NCBI GenBank assembly: GCA_022822085.1
Contig: JAJECK010000147.1
Location: 1 to 58,501 of the forward strand
Origin: Candidatus Poribacteria bacterium
Lineage (GTDB): Bacteria; Poribacteria; WGA-4E; WGA-3G
DNA length: 58,501 bases
Direction of reading: 5' to 3'
Positions 35,865 to 45,445 of this stretch are shown in pieces. A model generated the notes under the pieces. The model was not told the DNA's origin. It saw only the letters and a list, made by a program, of their open reading frames with translations, and did no database searches. The translations under genes and the position numbers were made by a program. Each line of letters opens with the position of its first letter. Positions within the stretch are counted from its first letter, which is position 1.

Positions 35865-36890
35865 ATGCCGAGACGTAGTCCGTATACAAAAGTCGTAAAA
35901 ACGAACCAAATTCGGGCAGAACATGTTTCCGGAATGGGTGATGTAGTCTTTAAAGGCTTTCAATGTTTGAACAGTGAATGTCTTGAATTTATTTTCATTC
36001 GTAAGGTTGAAATTGGCAATGATTTTGAGATCGTCTGTCCGAGTTGTGAGGCAGTTATATTATCAGGCGATGAAACCCAGTTCTATGAGTACAAACTGGA
36101 AGATAAGAGAGACAGTTCCATAATTGAGGAAGGGACATTTACAATTCTGCATGATGATTATATAGAGGAAGCACAAGAGTATAAATTTTGCATTATCTGC
36201 AATACGATAAAACCGCTTTATTTGTTTGACCGACATAAGTCACGAAAGTCAGGTCGTCAAGGCGAGTGTAAACTGTGCAAAAGAGTTTATAACTCAATTA
36301 AGAATAAGACACGGTTGGCAGATCAGCACCGTGAAGCGGCACAAAAGCGTAGGATGTATTTGGGACTCTCTGGAAGTGTTAAAATCGAGAGTGCGGAAAT
36401 TTACAACCGTTTTGGATATTGTTGTTTTAAGTGCAAAAAAGATCTACGTAATGTTGACGTTAAAGAACGTCCCCTTGATCATACACTTCCTGCGGTCTTT
36501 TTATGGCCTTTGACAACTGAAAATGCAACGCTATTATGCAGAGAACATAACAGTGAAAAATCGGATAAATGGCCCTCAGCGTATTACTCAGATGACGAAT
36601 TAAAAGAACTTGCTGTTCTGACTGGTGTTCAATACGAAACACTGTCTGGACTACCACACTATAATCCTGAGGCAATTGAACGCCTTAAGTCTCCGGAACA
36701 AGTAGATGACCTTTTGACAAAATATGCAGCGTATCTACAAGAGATAATAAAGTTACGAAACCGCATTTTGCAGTACGAAAATATTGATTTCTTTAAGTAT
36801 TCTACAACTATTTCGTCCGCGTGGGTACGCCAAGCAGATCAAGAGTACCAACAAGTAATTCATCAAGAACAGGATGTTAATACAGGATAA
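35865..36890 (+). CDS. HNH restriction endonuclease-like protein
   Basis: Of 341 residues, cysteines are arranged in an N-terminal zinc ribbon (C34, C39, C58, C61), a second one (C109, C112, C135, C138) and an HNH core: C187 and C190, then DHTLPAVFLWPL (D205, H206), ENATLLCREHN (C225, H228, N229). The C-terminus is helical. The layout resembles type II HNH restriction enzymes, and the gene converges with, and overlaps by 14 bases, a two-domain DNA methyltransferase, making a restriction-modification pair. The recognition sequence cannot be told. Confidence 0.78.
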   Translation: MPRRSPYTKVVKTNQIRAEHVSGMGDVVFKGFQCLNSECLEFIFIRKVEIGNDFEIVCPSCEAVILSGDETQFYEYKLEDKRDSSIIEEGTFTILHDDYIEEAQEYKFCIICNTIKPLYLFDRHKSRKSGRQGECKLCKRVYNSIKNKTRLADQHREAAQKRRMYLGLSGSVKIESAEIYNRFGYCCFKCKKDLRNVDVKERPLDHTLPAVFLWPLTTENATLLCREHNSEKSDKWPSAYYSDDELKELAVLTGVQYETLSGLPHYNPEAIERLKSPEQVDDLLTKYAAYLQEIIKLRNRILQYENIDFFKYSTTISSAWVRQADQEYQQVIHQEQDVNTG

Positions 36891-39558
36891 GGTATTGATG
36901 AGAAGTAACTGTTCCTTTGTCCCGAATACCGTGAGATTCACAATGAGTTACGCTTTCATCGAAGATATCTACTGAGCGAAACCACCGTCTACCAAGTTTT
37001 TGCAAATGCTCTGCCATATCACACTTAGCACTTTTCCCTAAGTGCAAAACAACTACACCATCAGATTTAAGACGTTCTTTCGCTTGACGGAAAACTGGAA
37101 TATACACATCAAAACTCCGTTTCTGTTTTTCGTCAACAAAAACAGATGGACACTTTTTGAAATCCTGACCAGACCAACCCGCAAACCATAACCGTAGCCA
37201 GTTTGCGGAATAAAAACGAGTACTATCAAAGAATGGTGGTGATGTAATAATAGCATCGAGTTGATCTACTTCTCTGGGCCACCAAGTTACGGCATCTTGT
37301 AAAAAGACCTTCCCAGGTTTAAAATTTTCAGGTAAGACTTCAGTCAGACTCCGAAATACTTTCGCGCGTAGTTGACAGATCAACGAACGATATTCATAGA
37401 CACCAGTAGGTTTGTAAGGAGTGAGAGGGTGTGACCGTCGGCTGAGCGCATACGGACGATTACCATGCAAAATATGAAGCAGTGAGGAAAAGACAAACTG
37501 CTCATCAGGTTTATCGGGATGATGCAACTGAAAGTAACGACGTGCTAATAGAATTTCGCTTAGGGTTTGTTGTTCATAATATTCCGAGATTTTCCCATTG
37601 AATCCCAAATGATTTGCTTCAGTAAGCTCTTCGTTTGAAATTGAATGGAAGTCAATAAATTCTGCTAATGTTTCAATGACTGCGGTGCAACCATCTCTTG
37701 TGGGTTGTTGAACTTTTGCGTTAGCAATAACGAATGCAGCAGGACTTATCTCAAAACCGTAGCCTTGTTTGCCATCAAGGGCTGCTTCAAATGGAATTGT
37801 ACCAACACCGGCAAAGGGGTCTAAAGTTCTTCCACTTTCAGGAACAAATGTTCTTACCAAATGGTGTGCAATTGCTGGTTTGAGTTTACCGGGATAAGAA
37901 CATAAAGAGTGTCGAGAATGTCCCCAATTCCTTTTCGTAAAAGGTGTTTTCTGATGAGGTAGATTTCGTTTGAAGATATTCCATTCAGTATGCCAGCGTG
38001 GACAAGGTTGTCTAATGGTTCCCTTTTTCTGCTGCAAATTCTGTTTAAAAACAAGTAATGATTGTTCTAGTAACATACCGCCTCTGGATTTACGTTTTCG
38101 GAGTAAAACTTGATCAATTTGCTCTAAGCCAAGGTCGTGCAAACACGATGCCAACAACTTATCCACTGGAACATGAACCCCTGCATAGCAAGAATCACCG
38201 ATATCAATTGCAATTGTAGCCTCTGGCGTTAGATGAGGGACAATGGCATCAAATATACTTGCTATCTCACTAAAATAACAAGCAACCATCTGTGGTATAC
38301 GGGAATCATACGCGTGTTTTTCCAGTTTTGAAACAATTTTTTGGACATCAGGATGTGAGTGAGTAGGTGTTTTTGAGACAGTAACATCGTTAATGCCTGC
38401 AGTTAATGAAGCAGCCCGAAATCTCGTCAAGTCTTTCTTTTCTCTTAAACATTTTAAAAACCATAGTTCTATCTTTGTATTTCGAAAATAGTTAGTTCCG
38501 TTTACATAAGGTGGACTTGTAATTACGGTATCAATTCCGATAGGTGTTATGTCGCGCAAAGAATGGGCGTTTTCACAAATTAGCAGAGGTTCAGTTTTTA
38601 AGCCATCAACATCATTCTGGATATCCTGAATTATCTGATTGATATTATGACAGATGCCTTCAATGAACGGAACTGTTTGACGATCAAGCTCACTTTCCGA
38701 CTTGTACCTCAAATCACCTGAGCGTTTCATCCGGGAGGAAGGGACAAGAGTAGATAAGACAGAAACTGTGATAAGGTCCGCTAAAACTGGGTTTTCAAGA
38801 GTAACTTCATCAATCCAAGTGCGTGCTCGTAAAACCGTGTCATAAACTGATGCATCAAAGAACATACTATCCCCAAAAGTCTTAGTATAGGTTTGGTGTA
38901 GAACATCGTTTCTTGAATACTTATCAAGTTCTTTTGCTGTTTCTTTTGCTGCCTGAAGGCCTTGAACTAACGCATTACGTTGAGACGATTTTAATCTTCT
39001 AACCTCTATTTTCGTTAAACATAAAAACTGTAGTAATGGGTTGATTTCACAGAAATACGTTGTCTTGCCAAGTTGTGCTGCGGCGAAAGCGGTCGTTCCT
39101 GTACCAGCGAATGGATCTAAAATCCTCTGTGCATTCGGGGTGAATTTTTCTATTATTGATTCCACAAATTGCGGGGAATATCCTTCTAAATATTTGTACC
39201 ATCGAGCATAAGGTTCTTTACTACCCGCTTTAAAAGTTACTGTGAGTGGATCAAACAAATCTGTTTGATCCTCCATTCCCGGTAATTTAAGCTGTACCGC
39301 AGACTCATGAATGACATTCACAGATTGTCTCAATTGACGAAGACAATATGTATTTAAAGGTAAGTCCGCTGCTTCAGCATTATCTACAAGTGTTTGATAG
39401 TTAGCTCCCAATAGCTGGCGAAGTTCAGCACTCGAAAGTCCCTTAACCCTCTCATATATTTCATCTGTCTTCTTACCAAATGCTAAAGTCACAGATTTCT
39501 TTTGAGAAGTTTCCCCAGGGTGCTCTGGAAAGTAAACTGATTTGTATTTTTGTTTCAT
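36877..39558 (-). CDS. Fused double DNA methyltransferase of restriction-modification system
   Basis: The 893-residue protein holds two amino-methyltransferase domains. The first has SAM motif DPFAGTGTT (148-156) and catalytic TSPPY (347-351); the second has DPFAGVGT (580-587) and TSPPF (772-776). The TSPPY type is typical of N4-cytosine (or N6-adenine) methyltransferases. Two fused domains suggest each strand of an asymmetric site is methylated separately, as in type IIS systems. It converges on the HNH nuclease gene with a 14-base 3' overlap. No controller gene is seen. The N-terminal 110 residues may help DNA recognition. Confidence 0.9.
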   Translation of the reverse strand: MKQKYKSVYFPEHPGETSQKKSVTLAFGKKTDEIYERVKGLSSAELRQLLGANYQTLVDNAEAADLPLNTYCLRQLRQSVNVIHESAVQLKLPGMEDQTDLFDPLTVTFKAGSKEPYARWYKYLEGYSPQFVESIIEKFTPNAQRILDPFAGTGTTAFAAAQLGKTTYFCEINPLLQFLCLTKIEVRRLKSSQRNALVQGLQAAKETAKELDKYSRNDVLHQTYTKTFGDSMFFDASVYDTVLRARTWIDEVTLENPVLADLITVSVLSTLVPSSRMKRSGDLRYKSESELDRQTVPFIEGICHNINQIIQDIQNDVDGLKTEPLLICENAHSLRDITPIGIDTVITSPPYVNGTNYFRNTKIELWFLKCLREKKDLTRFRAASLTAGINDVTVSKTPTHSHPDVQKIVSKLEKHAYDSRIPQMVACYFSEIASIFDAIVPHLTPEATIAIDIGDSCYAGVHVPVDKLLASCLHDLGLEQIDQVLLRKRKSRGGMLLEQSLLVFKQNLQQKKGTIRQPCPRWHTEWNIFKRNLPHQKTPFTKRNWGHSRHSLCSYPGKLKPAIAHHLVRTFVPESGRTLDPFAGVGTIPFEAALDGKQGYGFEISPAAFVIANAKVQQPTRDGCTAVIETLAEFIDFHSISNEELTEANHLGFNGKISEYYEQQTLSEILLARRYFQLHHPDKPDEQFVFSSLLHILHGNRPYALSRRSHPLTPYKPTGVYEYRSLICQLRAKVFRSLTEVLPENFKPGKVFLQDAVTWWPREVDQLDAIITSPPFFDSTRFYSANWLRLWFAGWSGQDFKKCPSVFVDEKQKRSFDVYIPVFRQAKERLKSDGVVVLHLGKSAKCDMAEHLQKLGRRWFRSVDIFDESVTHCESHGIRDKGTVTSHQYLILY

Positions 39559-39700
39559 TTATTATTTCCGAATTCTGAATTATAGGTTTATCATTATTAA
39601 TATACATGTATATACTATCATATTATGGTAGTTATGTCAAAATATTTTTGTTGATATTCTTTTTCGGAATAAGTCGTTTTGGACTTGAGAAATTTTCAAT

Positions 39701-39832
39701 TTACCCGGACTCCATATTCTCTGTGAGAAACTTGGCAAAGATGTTCGTTCCTCTGTAGTTGTCCTTGTAGCACGCCTCTGCGAGATACAGTGGCATGTAT
39801 CCTGTTGTATAGTGGTGATGGGATCCATACAT
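39701..39832 (-). pseudogene. Probable transposase C-terminal remnant
   Basis: The minus strand translates to 43 residues with GYMPLYLAEACYKDN and NIFAKFLTENMESG, resembling the helical end of IS1595-type transposases. It is too short for a gene and abuts TTGACGCTTAT, the same end sequence seen in elements at 53984 and 54139. The family call is tentative. Confidence 0.4.
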
Positions 39833-39986
39833 ATAAGCGTCAATTTAAGGATTTTTGATTTTGAGTGTCCCTCTTCAATCCTGTCCGGACGGGACTAAAG
39901 ACATGGACATGAGGCTGCTATAAAACATTAACACAATAGAAAAAACTGTTTGAAAATATTGCAAACTAAATAACCCTGGTTTTATG
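39833..39986. other. Intergenic repeat debris
   Basis: No gene is seen. GCGTCAATTTAAGG (about 39837-39850) matches the end sequence of the nested element near 53.98 kb. TCTTCAATCCTGTCCGGACG (39872-39891) is a diverged solo copy of the triplicate repeat at 45207. Confidence 0.6.
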
Positions 39987-40015
39987 TTGACACACCTCTT
40001 AACTGCATGTATAAT
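39987..40015 (+). promoter_or_regulatory. Perfect sigma70 promoter before MFS gene
   Basis: TTGACA (39987-39992), a 17-base spacer and TATAAT (40010-40015) match the consensus at every position. Transcription would begin near 40022, about 56 bases before ATG 40078. The ribosome binding site is weak. Confidence 0.85.
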
Positions 40016-40077
40016 AGTTGATACTGCACAATTTTCGGTTATCCTAAATGTGCAGAATCTACCTATAGAACCTACGA

Positions 40078-41304
40078 ATGCAAAAATCCAGACTCCTTCT
40101 TTTGTTCCTAACCCTATTTTTTGTGATGCTTGGGTTTGGCATTATCATTCCAAACCTCGCTTATTACGCAAAAGATATCGGGGCAACTCCCACCCAAATT
40201 GCATTATTATTGTCTATCTACTCTGGCATGCAACTGATATTTGCCCCAATCTGGGGTAGGTTATCAGACATACACGGCAGGAAACCGGCAATTATGTTCG
40301 GATTGCTCGGTAACGCTGTTGCTTTAGCTGCTTTTGGATTAGCAAGAGATTACGTCTGGCTTTTCGTTGCACGCAGTGCAGCAGGCATTGCTTCGGCTGC
40401 TGTGTTGCCCAGCGTCATGGCGTATGTCGCAGATGTCACAACATCCGAGGAACGCGGTAAAGGCATGGGATTAATGGGCGCAGCAATGGGGCTCGGCTTC
40501 ATTCTCGGACCAGCAATAGGCGGAATCATGGGACGGAATGATCTCCCCTTCTTTGTTGCTGGGGGATTATCGTTCTTGACATTCGTCTTTGTTCTTGCAA
40601 CATTGCCTGAATCGCTACACCAAAGGGGTAAGGAAACAGAGCATGACTGGGTATCTCCCCGGGCATTATTTCAACAGGCTACACTCAAATCACCGCTTAT
40701 TCCTCTCTTCCTCGTAGCTTTTTTCTCAACCTTCAGTTTTGCTGGATTAGAGGCGACTTTTCCACTCTACATTAAAGAAGGATGGAATTATGAGCAAAGA
40801 GAGATGGGGTGGATGTTTATGGTTATGGGGGTGATTGTTGTTCCTTTACAAGGCGGATTACTCGGTAGGTTAATTAACTGGATAGGAGAACGTCGGATAA
40901 TCTTAGTCGGTCTATTGCTAAACATACTCGGCATGACACTATTTCTCTACGCATTCAATTTTGTAACGCTAACTATCTATCTTACAATTACCGGTATAGG
41001 TAATCAATTGATCCGGCCAACAAATACATCGTGGATTTCAAAACAGACACAGATTGGTCAGGGGGCGGCTATCGGTATTATGGATGCCTTTTTAAGTTTT
41101 GGACGTATTTTGGGGCCACTCCTCGGCGGTTGGTTATATGATAAATCTATACATCCTTCAGTTGTCAAATCGAGTTTTAATTGGTTTTTCAACGGGTGGT
41201 TATACGGTAATAATGCCTATTCTTATGCCGTTTTGGCGATTATTTTGGTCCTAGCGACTATCTGTTTATATATTCCGTTGCTGCGAGTAGAAAGAAAAAC
41301 CTAA
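40078..41304 (+). CDS. Major facilitator superfamily transporter, drug-efflux-like
   Basis: The 408-residue protein has about twelve membrane helices and the MFS motif A between helices 2 and 3, GRLSDIHGRKPAIM, with LMGAAMGLGFILGPAIGG in helix 5, the motif C typical of drug/H+ antiporters such as TetA. Substrate unknown. It sits under a perfect consensus promoter and its stop is six bases from the stop of the convergent TPR/VCBS gene. The ATG at 40078 has no strong ribosome binding site. Confidence 0.92.
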   Translation: MQKSRLLLLFLTLFFVMLGFGIIIPNLAYYAKDIGATPTQIALLLSIYSGMQLIFAPIWGRLSDIHGRKPAIMFGLLGNAVALAAFGLARDYVWLFVARSAAGIASAAVLPSVMAYVADVTTSEERGKGMGLMGAAMGLGFILGPAIGGIMGRNDLPFFVAGGLSFLTFVFVLATLPESLHQRGKETEHDWVSPRALFQQATLKSPLIPLFLVAFFSTFSFAGLEATFPLYIKEGWNYEQREMGWMFMVMGVIVVPLQGGLLGRLINWIGERRIILVGLLLNILGMTLFLYAFNFVTLTIYLTITGIGNQLIRPTNTSWISKQTQIGQGAAIGIMDAFLSFGRILGPLLGGWLYDKSIHPSVVKSSFNWFFNGWLYGNNAYSYAVLAIILVLATICLYIPLLRVERKT

Positions 41305-41310
41305 AACCCT

Positions 41311-44300
41311 TTACTTTTGCTGCAACTCAGGCAATTTGTGCGTCACACGACGCGTATTATATTCCAGACGATACCGTTGGTGGGTTTCGTCATCAGGATA
41401 GTGTTCAGTTTCTGGATATGGATACTTGGACATGCCGTGAAACGGCAGAGGTTCAACCGTCTGAGATGTGAGTGTATTGATATCGCCATCTTTGTCCCAT
41501 CCATCACTGTATAAAATGAAATCTCGTGTCCACCCCGCATTTAGAGGCGGTAGACGTGACGCGTCAAATTCCACCGTGATTTCATCGCCCGCGTTGAGGA
41601 TAACATACATATCGTCAACTTCTTGCAAGAGTGGATTCACATCACCGTAGCGGGTATAAAATCCCTCAAGATCGCGCCACTGTCCAGCTTTCGTCACCTT
41701 TTCATAATCAAATAGGTGCGGTGCATGCGGATTCGGACGGAACATTTCTGAAAAACCTCTGTAGTGTAGATCGGCACTATCAGGATTCATCTCTGTGATT
41801 TCCATAGGAACGTCCTGTGCGCCTACTGTGAAAAACGCTGCATCCCAGTAAATCTGCATATCAGTTTCAATCCGAACATGTGGATCATCCGATAAAAACT
41901 TACCTGTCAGATCAATTGTGATGGTCTTATTTTTCCCTGCGGGTATACCGATCATCTCAATTGCGGTTTTCCACTGACCGGTTTCATCCTTAACAGCAAC
42001 CGAAGGAAATCGGGGATTAATTGCAGGATTTTGAGACAAGGCTACATTGATGCTGGTATCCGTTGGGAATATCCATCCGTGAAGGTAAAGCGTAACTGGC
42101 TTGTCATTTGGAATATCACCGAGATCAAGGATGATGGCATGCGGTTCTACAATCCCTTGATAAGGCCCTGGCTCGTGTTCAACTGCATAACGATAATCCG
42201 ACTTTTTTAGAGCAGCAGAAACATCATTCCCGTGATGATCTATTGCAGATTTTGGATGTAATTTCTTCTGGACACCGTAAACCTTGAATTCAGCAAATGG
42301 AGGAGGGGTGTACTGTTCGTTGACATAAATGTCCGCCTCTGCGGGATGGTCAACTGCTATCAACTTGACCATATCAAAATAGGCTGTTTCCCACAATTCC
42401 TCTGTTATCTGAATAGAATACTTGCCGGATTTCGGTTGGATTTGAGATGCCGAAATTTTAATGAAATCTCTTGTCTCATCAGGTGCAACAAATCCCATAG
42501 CAGTAACTAAACCCAATGGAGCACGCCAGAGTAGATCGGTAACAAATTCGTATTTTTCTCCATCGTACACATACAGAAATGGACATGACCCCTTCAAGAT
42601 CTGTTTTTCCTGAATCCGTTGCTTCGCCTTCGGTTCAATGACGTTCTGTGGAACTCCATTTGTCCACACAACACGAACAACATCTGCTATGTCATAAGCA
42701 CCCAACCCGAAATGTGCTATCTGCTGCGATACATATTGTAGTTGATATAAATCACGGACCTTCACCTCAAGTTTTGAACCGAATCCATCTCTATTTACCT
42801 TGTTATTCCCAGTTGTGATGCCTTCCAATCGCACCTGGATCCAGTTATTCCGGTTTCCACCGTTGTTTTGAAGCGCGCGGAGTTGCCCTTTTTCATTGAT
42901 GTAGAATAGGTCTAAGTCTCCATCATTGTCATAATCCCCGACAGCACCTGCAATTCCTTTTTCCATCGGTGTTGTAGGTTTAATGATAGAACTTGTTTCG
43001 GTGAACATGCACGTTCCGTCGTTCCGATACAGAAATAACCCCTGTTTGCTAATTATCCATAAATCAAGAAATCCATCATTATCGTAATCAAGACTTATTA
43101 GTTCAGTTGATGCGTCGTTATGTTTTTCAAATGTCTGTTTTGAACGCACATCAGCAACAAAAGTCGCATCACCTCTATTGCGGTAAAGGCGGACACCTGT
43201 CGTAGATGCCAAAAAGATGTCAATATCACCATCATTGTCATAGTCACCCGCAGCAGCTGATGTATAATGCCCCTCTTGCGAAATTCCCGTTTTGTTAGTA
43301 ACGGTCCGGAGTTTCCCTTGACGAAGGTTATCATATAGTGTGCACCCAGTATCGGAATGTCCAACAAATATATCAATATCCCCATCGTTATCAAAATCTG
43401 CGGCGATAGCATCTGATGCGGATTGCTGTGTCTTCAATGCGTTCTCTTTTTTTTCAGTTACAAAGGTCTGATCACTCACGTCTATAAAAGTCTCATTTCC
43501 ATTGTCCCGATACATTTTAACACCGGATTTTCCAGAAAAGAGGTCAAGGTCTCCATCGTGATCATAGTCAACGGGGAGCAGGACACCAGTATTGTCCGGT
43601 GTCTTCTGATGCTGAATAATGTGAGCTGCCTCCCATTTCCCTTCTGAATCTCTACGCAGCAATGTTATCCCACTTTGTGTTTGCAATAGGAGTTCCTGTG
43701 TTCCATCTTTATCCAGATCAGCGTACGTGTGAATTGGCAGATTTAATGGGGGAAGCACTACGAAGTCTTGAAAGTATGGGGCGAGAAGGAACTTTCCATC
43801 ATTATTACGGAGTAACCCTGTTGATGTTGAATAGATATCCAACTTTCCATCGTTGTCGTAATCAAATAGTGAGACGGATGCGTGTTCTATCTTTTCTCTT
43901 TGAAGACTGACAAGTTCAAGGTGTTGAGTGGTATCTATAAATTCTATATTTATAGGCGGGCTCTTTTTGGCAGTGAGTCGTGCCTTAAAACCTGGACTGA
44001 ACGTTTCTATCGGATGTCCAAGGATATCTGTCACCAATTCGCCAATTCCCTGCTGATAGCGGGGACTCGCACGATGCAAATTATCAAAGATCCGAATATT
44101 ACGTGAGGCTAAATTTTGATCTTTACCCTTGATTGCCTCTATTCCTTGTGTGAGATACGCTAACTTTTCTGCATCTGTATCGCCTAATAAAATCAACAAC
44201 TCCTGGCAATGTTTTTCAGCATCTTCAAGGCGTTCCTGTCCGATCAATGATTGTGCCAACTTCAATAAGACAACGACATTTACTGGTGTCCGAGTATATA

Positions 44301-44817
44301 GTTCTTGTAAGTGAATAACTGCCTCATGCTGTGCCTCGGAATTGTTCCGCTGCCCTAAATAATGTCTGACAAGTTTGTAGCGAAATTCCAATTCGTCCGG
44401 TGATAAACGCACAGCCTCTTTTAACGCTTCTATTGCCTTGGCACTTTCCCCTTTGACTTGATAGACTTCGGACAAAATGAAATGTAATTGACTCGCCATT
44501 GGTACGGCATCAATTCCGCGCTTAACCCATTCTTCAGCCAGGTCATTTTGTCGTAGTCTCAGATGCGCAACAGCAAGGTTACCGTAGCCTATTGCTTCAT
44601 CAGGTAGTAATTCAACAAGTGCGGAAAACGCTGCGATCGCTTTTGAGGGCTGTGATTCTTCAAGATATGCTAATCCCAAATTCTGGTGATGAATAGCATC
44701 CTTGATAGTCCTGTCAATATCGTTTTCTTGCGAAATTGCACTAAGGACAGCAACCTGAAAAAATAGGACTATGATACATGTTATATGTATTTTTGAATAT
44801 GATAAACGGAATAGCAT
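41311..44817 (-). CDS. Exported TPR / FG-GAP (VCBS) / ASPIC-UnbV protein with extra C-terminal domain
   Basis: The 1168 residues begin with a signal peptide (residues about 8-28), then four to five TPR units to about 250. Ca-binding FDYDNDGKLDIY and DYDNDGDIDIF propeller repeats run from about 310 to 630, then the ASPIC/UnbV domain (NNWIQVRLEG, HFGLGAYDIADVVRVVW) to about 730. A 430-residue C-terminal region follows (LYVYDGEKYEFVTDLL, PLGLVTAMGFVAPDETRDF, ITEELWETAYFDMV), recurrent after UnbV domains in large surface proteins but unnamed to my knowledge. The separate TPR and UnbV genes at 5.6-8.9 kb are its split counterpart. It is preceded six bases upstream by a small coiled-coil gene. Confidence 0.9.
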   Translation of the reverse strand: MLFRLSYSKIHITCIIVLFFQVAVLSAISQENDIDRTIKDAIHHQNLGLAYLEESQPSKAIAAFSALVELLPDEAIGYGNLAVAHLRLRQNDLAEEWVKRGIDAVPMASQLHFILSEVYQVKGESAKAIEALKEAVRLSPDELEFRYKLVRHYLGQRNNSEAQHEAVIHLQELYTRTPVNVVVLLKLAQSLIGQERLEDAEKHCQELLILLGDTDAEKLAYLTQGIEAIKGKDQNLASRNIRIFDNLHRASPRYQQGIGELVTDILGHPIETFSPGFKARLTAKKSPPINIEFIDTTQHLELVSLQREKIEHASVSLFDYDNDGKLDIYSTSTGLLRNNDGKFLLAPYFQDFVVLPPLNLPIHTYADLDKDGTQELLLQTQSGITLLRRDSEGKWEAAHIIQHQKTPDNTGVLLPVDYDHDGDLDLFSGKSGVKMYRDNGNETFIDVSDQTFVTEKKENALKTQQSASDAIAADFDNDGDIDIFVGHSDTGCTLYDNLRQGKLRTVTNKTGISQEGHYTSAAAGDYDNDGDIDIFLASTTGVRLYRNRGDATFVADVRSKQTFEKHNDASTELISLDYDNDGFLDLWIISKQGLFLYRNDGTCMFTETSSIIKPTTPMEKGIAGAVGDYDNDGDLDLFYINEKGQLRALQNNGGNRNNWIQVRLEGITTGNNKVNRDGFGSKLEVKVRDLYQLQYVSQQIAHFGLGAYDIADVVRVVWTNGVPQNVIEPKAKQRIQEKQILKGSCPFLYVYDGEKYEFVTDLLWRAPLGLVTAMGFVAPDETRDFIKISASQIQPKSGKYSIQITEELWETAYFDMVKLIAVDHPAEADIYVNEQYTPPPFAEFKVYGVQKKLHPKSAIDHHGNDVSAALKKSDYRYAVEHEPGPYQGIVEPHAIILDLGDIPNDKPVTLYLHGWIFPTDTSINVALSQNPAINPRFPSVAVKDETGQWKTAIEMIGIPAGKNKTITIDLTGKFLSDDPHVRIETDMQIYWDAAFFTVGAQDVPMEITEMNPDSADLHYRGFSEMFRPNPHAPHLFDYEKVTKAGQWRDLEGFYTRYGDVNPLLQEVDDMYVILNAGDEITVEFDASRLPPLNAGWTRDFILYSDGWDKDGDINTLTSQTVEPLPFHGMSKYPYPETEHYPDDETHQRYRLEYNTRRVTHKLPELQQK

Positions 44818-44823
44818 TGTTGA

Positions 44824-45105
44824 TTATTTCTTTTCTTCTGGTTTCCCTGCTTCTGGTTGTTGGAAAGACAAAGCGGAATCTACGATCGCTTGCTTGAGTA
44901 CTCTGCGTCGAAGTGCTAATGAGTCTTCAAGCTGTTTTAGATGTAATAACCAAGAATCTTTGGAATCACCGTCTTCTCCTCCGAATCCGTCTGTCATTGA
45001 AAGACGGATATATTTTAGTCGTTCTGACTGCAAGATTTTCAACTGATCATCGTATTCAGCAATCCCTGATTCTAATAAAGTTGCAAGTTCTCGTATCTCT
45101 TCCAC
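44824..45105 (-). CDS. Small coiled-coil protein of unknown function
   Basis: This 93-residue protein is not recognised. It is mostly helical with heptad-like Leu/Ile (LATLLESGIAEYDDQLKILQ, LHLKQLEDSLALRRRVLKQA), separated by an acidic Gly-rich loop. No signal peptide. Its stop lies six bases from the start of the large TPR/VCBS gene, so the two are likely co-transcribed. Confidence 0.65.
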   Translation of the reverse strand: MEEIRELATLLESGIAEYDDQLKILQSERLKYIRLSMTDGFGGEDGDSKDSWLLHLKQLEDSLALRRRVLKQAIVDSALSFQQPEAGKPEEKK

Positions 45106-45206
45106 TGTTTCGCTCCTATAATATGTAGTGTTTAGTTTATTTTCTCATATATAACACCTGGAGGCAAGGGAATTATACAATAGGCTGGGTTATTTAGGCG
45201 GGATTA

Positions 45207-45344
45207 TCTTCAGTCCCGTAGGGACGATATGTTTATAGAAAAACGTTAGTCAAACCCTCTTCAGTCCCGTCCGGACGATATGTTTATAGAAAAACGCTGT
45301 CTCAACCCTCTTTAGTCCTGTCCGGACGATATGTTTATAGATCG
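45207..45344. repeat. Three-copy tandem repeat, 51-bp period
   Basis: Units start at 45207, 45258 and 45309. Each has TCTTCAGTCCCGTCCGGACG, or a near match, followed by ATATGTTTATAGA, with 12-13 bases of less conserved linker. A diverged solo copy is near 39872. Units are near-palindromic around TCCGGA. Confidence 0.85.
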
Positions 45345-45372
45345 TGCATCAACACAAGGCAATGTACTATAA

Positions 45373-45404
45373 ATAGGGACAACGTATAACAACATTGTCC
45401 CTAT
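45373..45404. terminator. Hairpin downstream of lamin-tail gene
   Basis: ATAGGGACAA (45373-45382) and TTGTCCCTAT (45395-45404) pair with a 12-base loop. On the minus strand it is followed by TTTATAG, 40 bases after the stop at 45446. It is a plausible terminator of the lamin-tail gene. Confidence 0.6.
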
Positions 45405-45445
45405 CTATTGGATTAGGTTAGTTAACTATCCCTGAAAGTGTAACC

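Noticed and set aside
45207-45344. Possible CRISPR array
   Set aside because: Only three units, spacer parts are 12-13 bases and similar to each other, and no cas genes are nearby. It is a simple tandem repeat.
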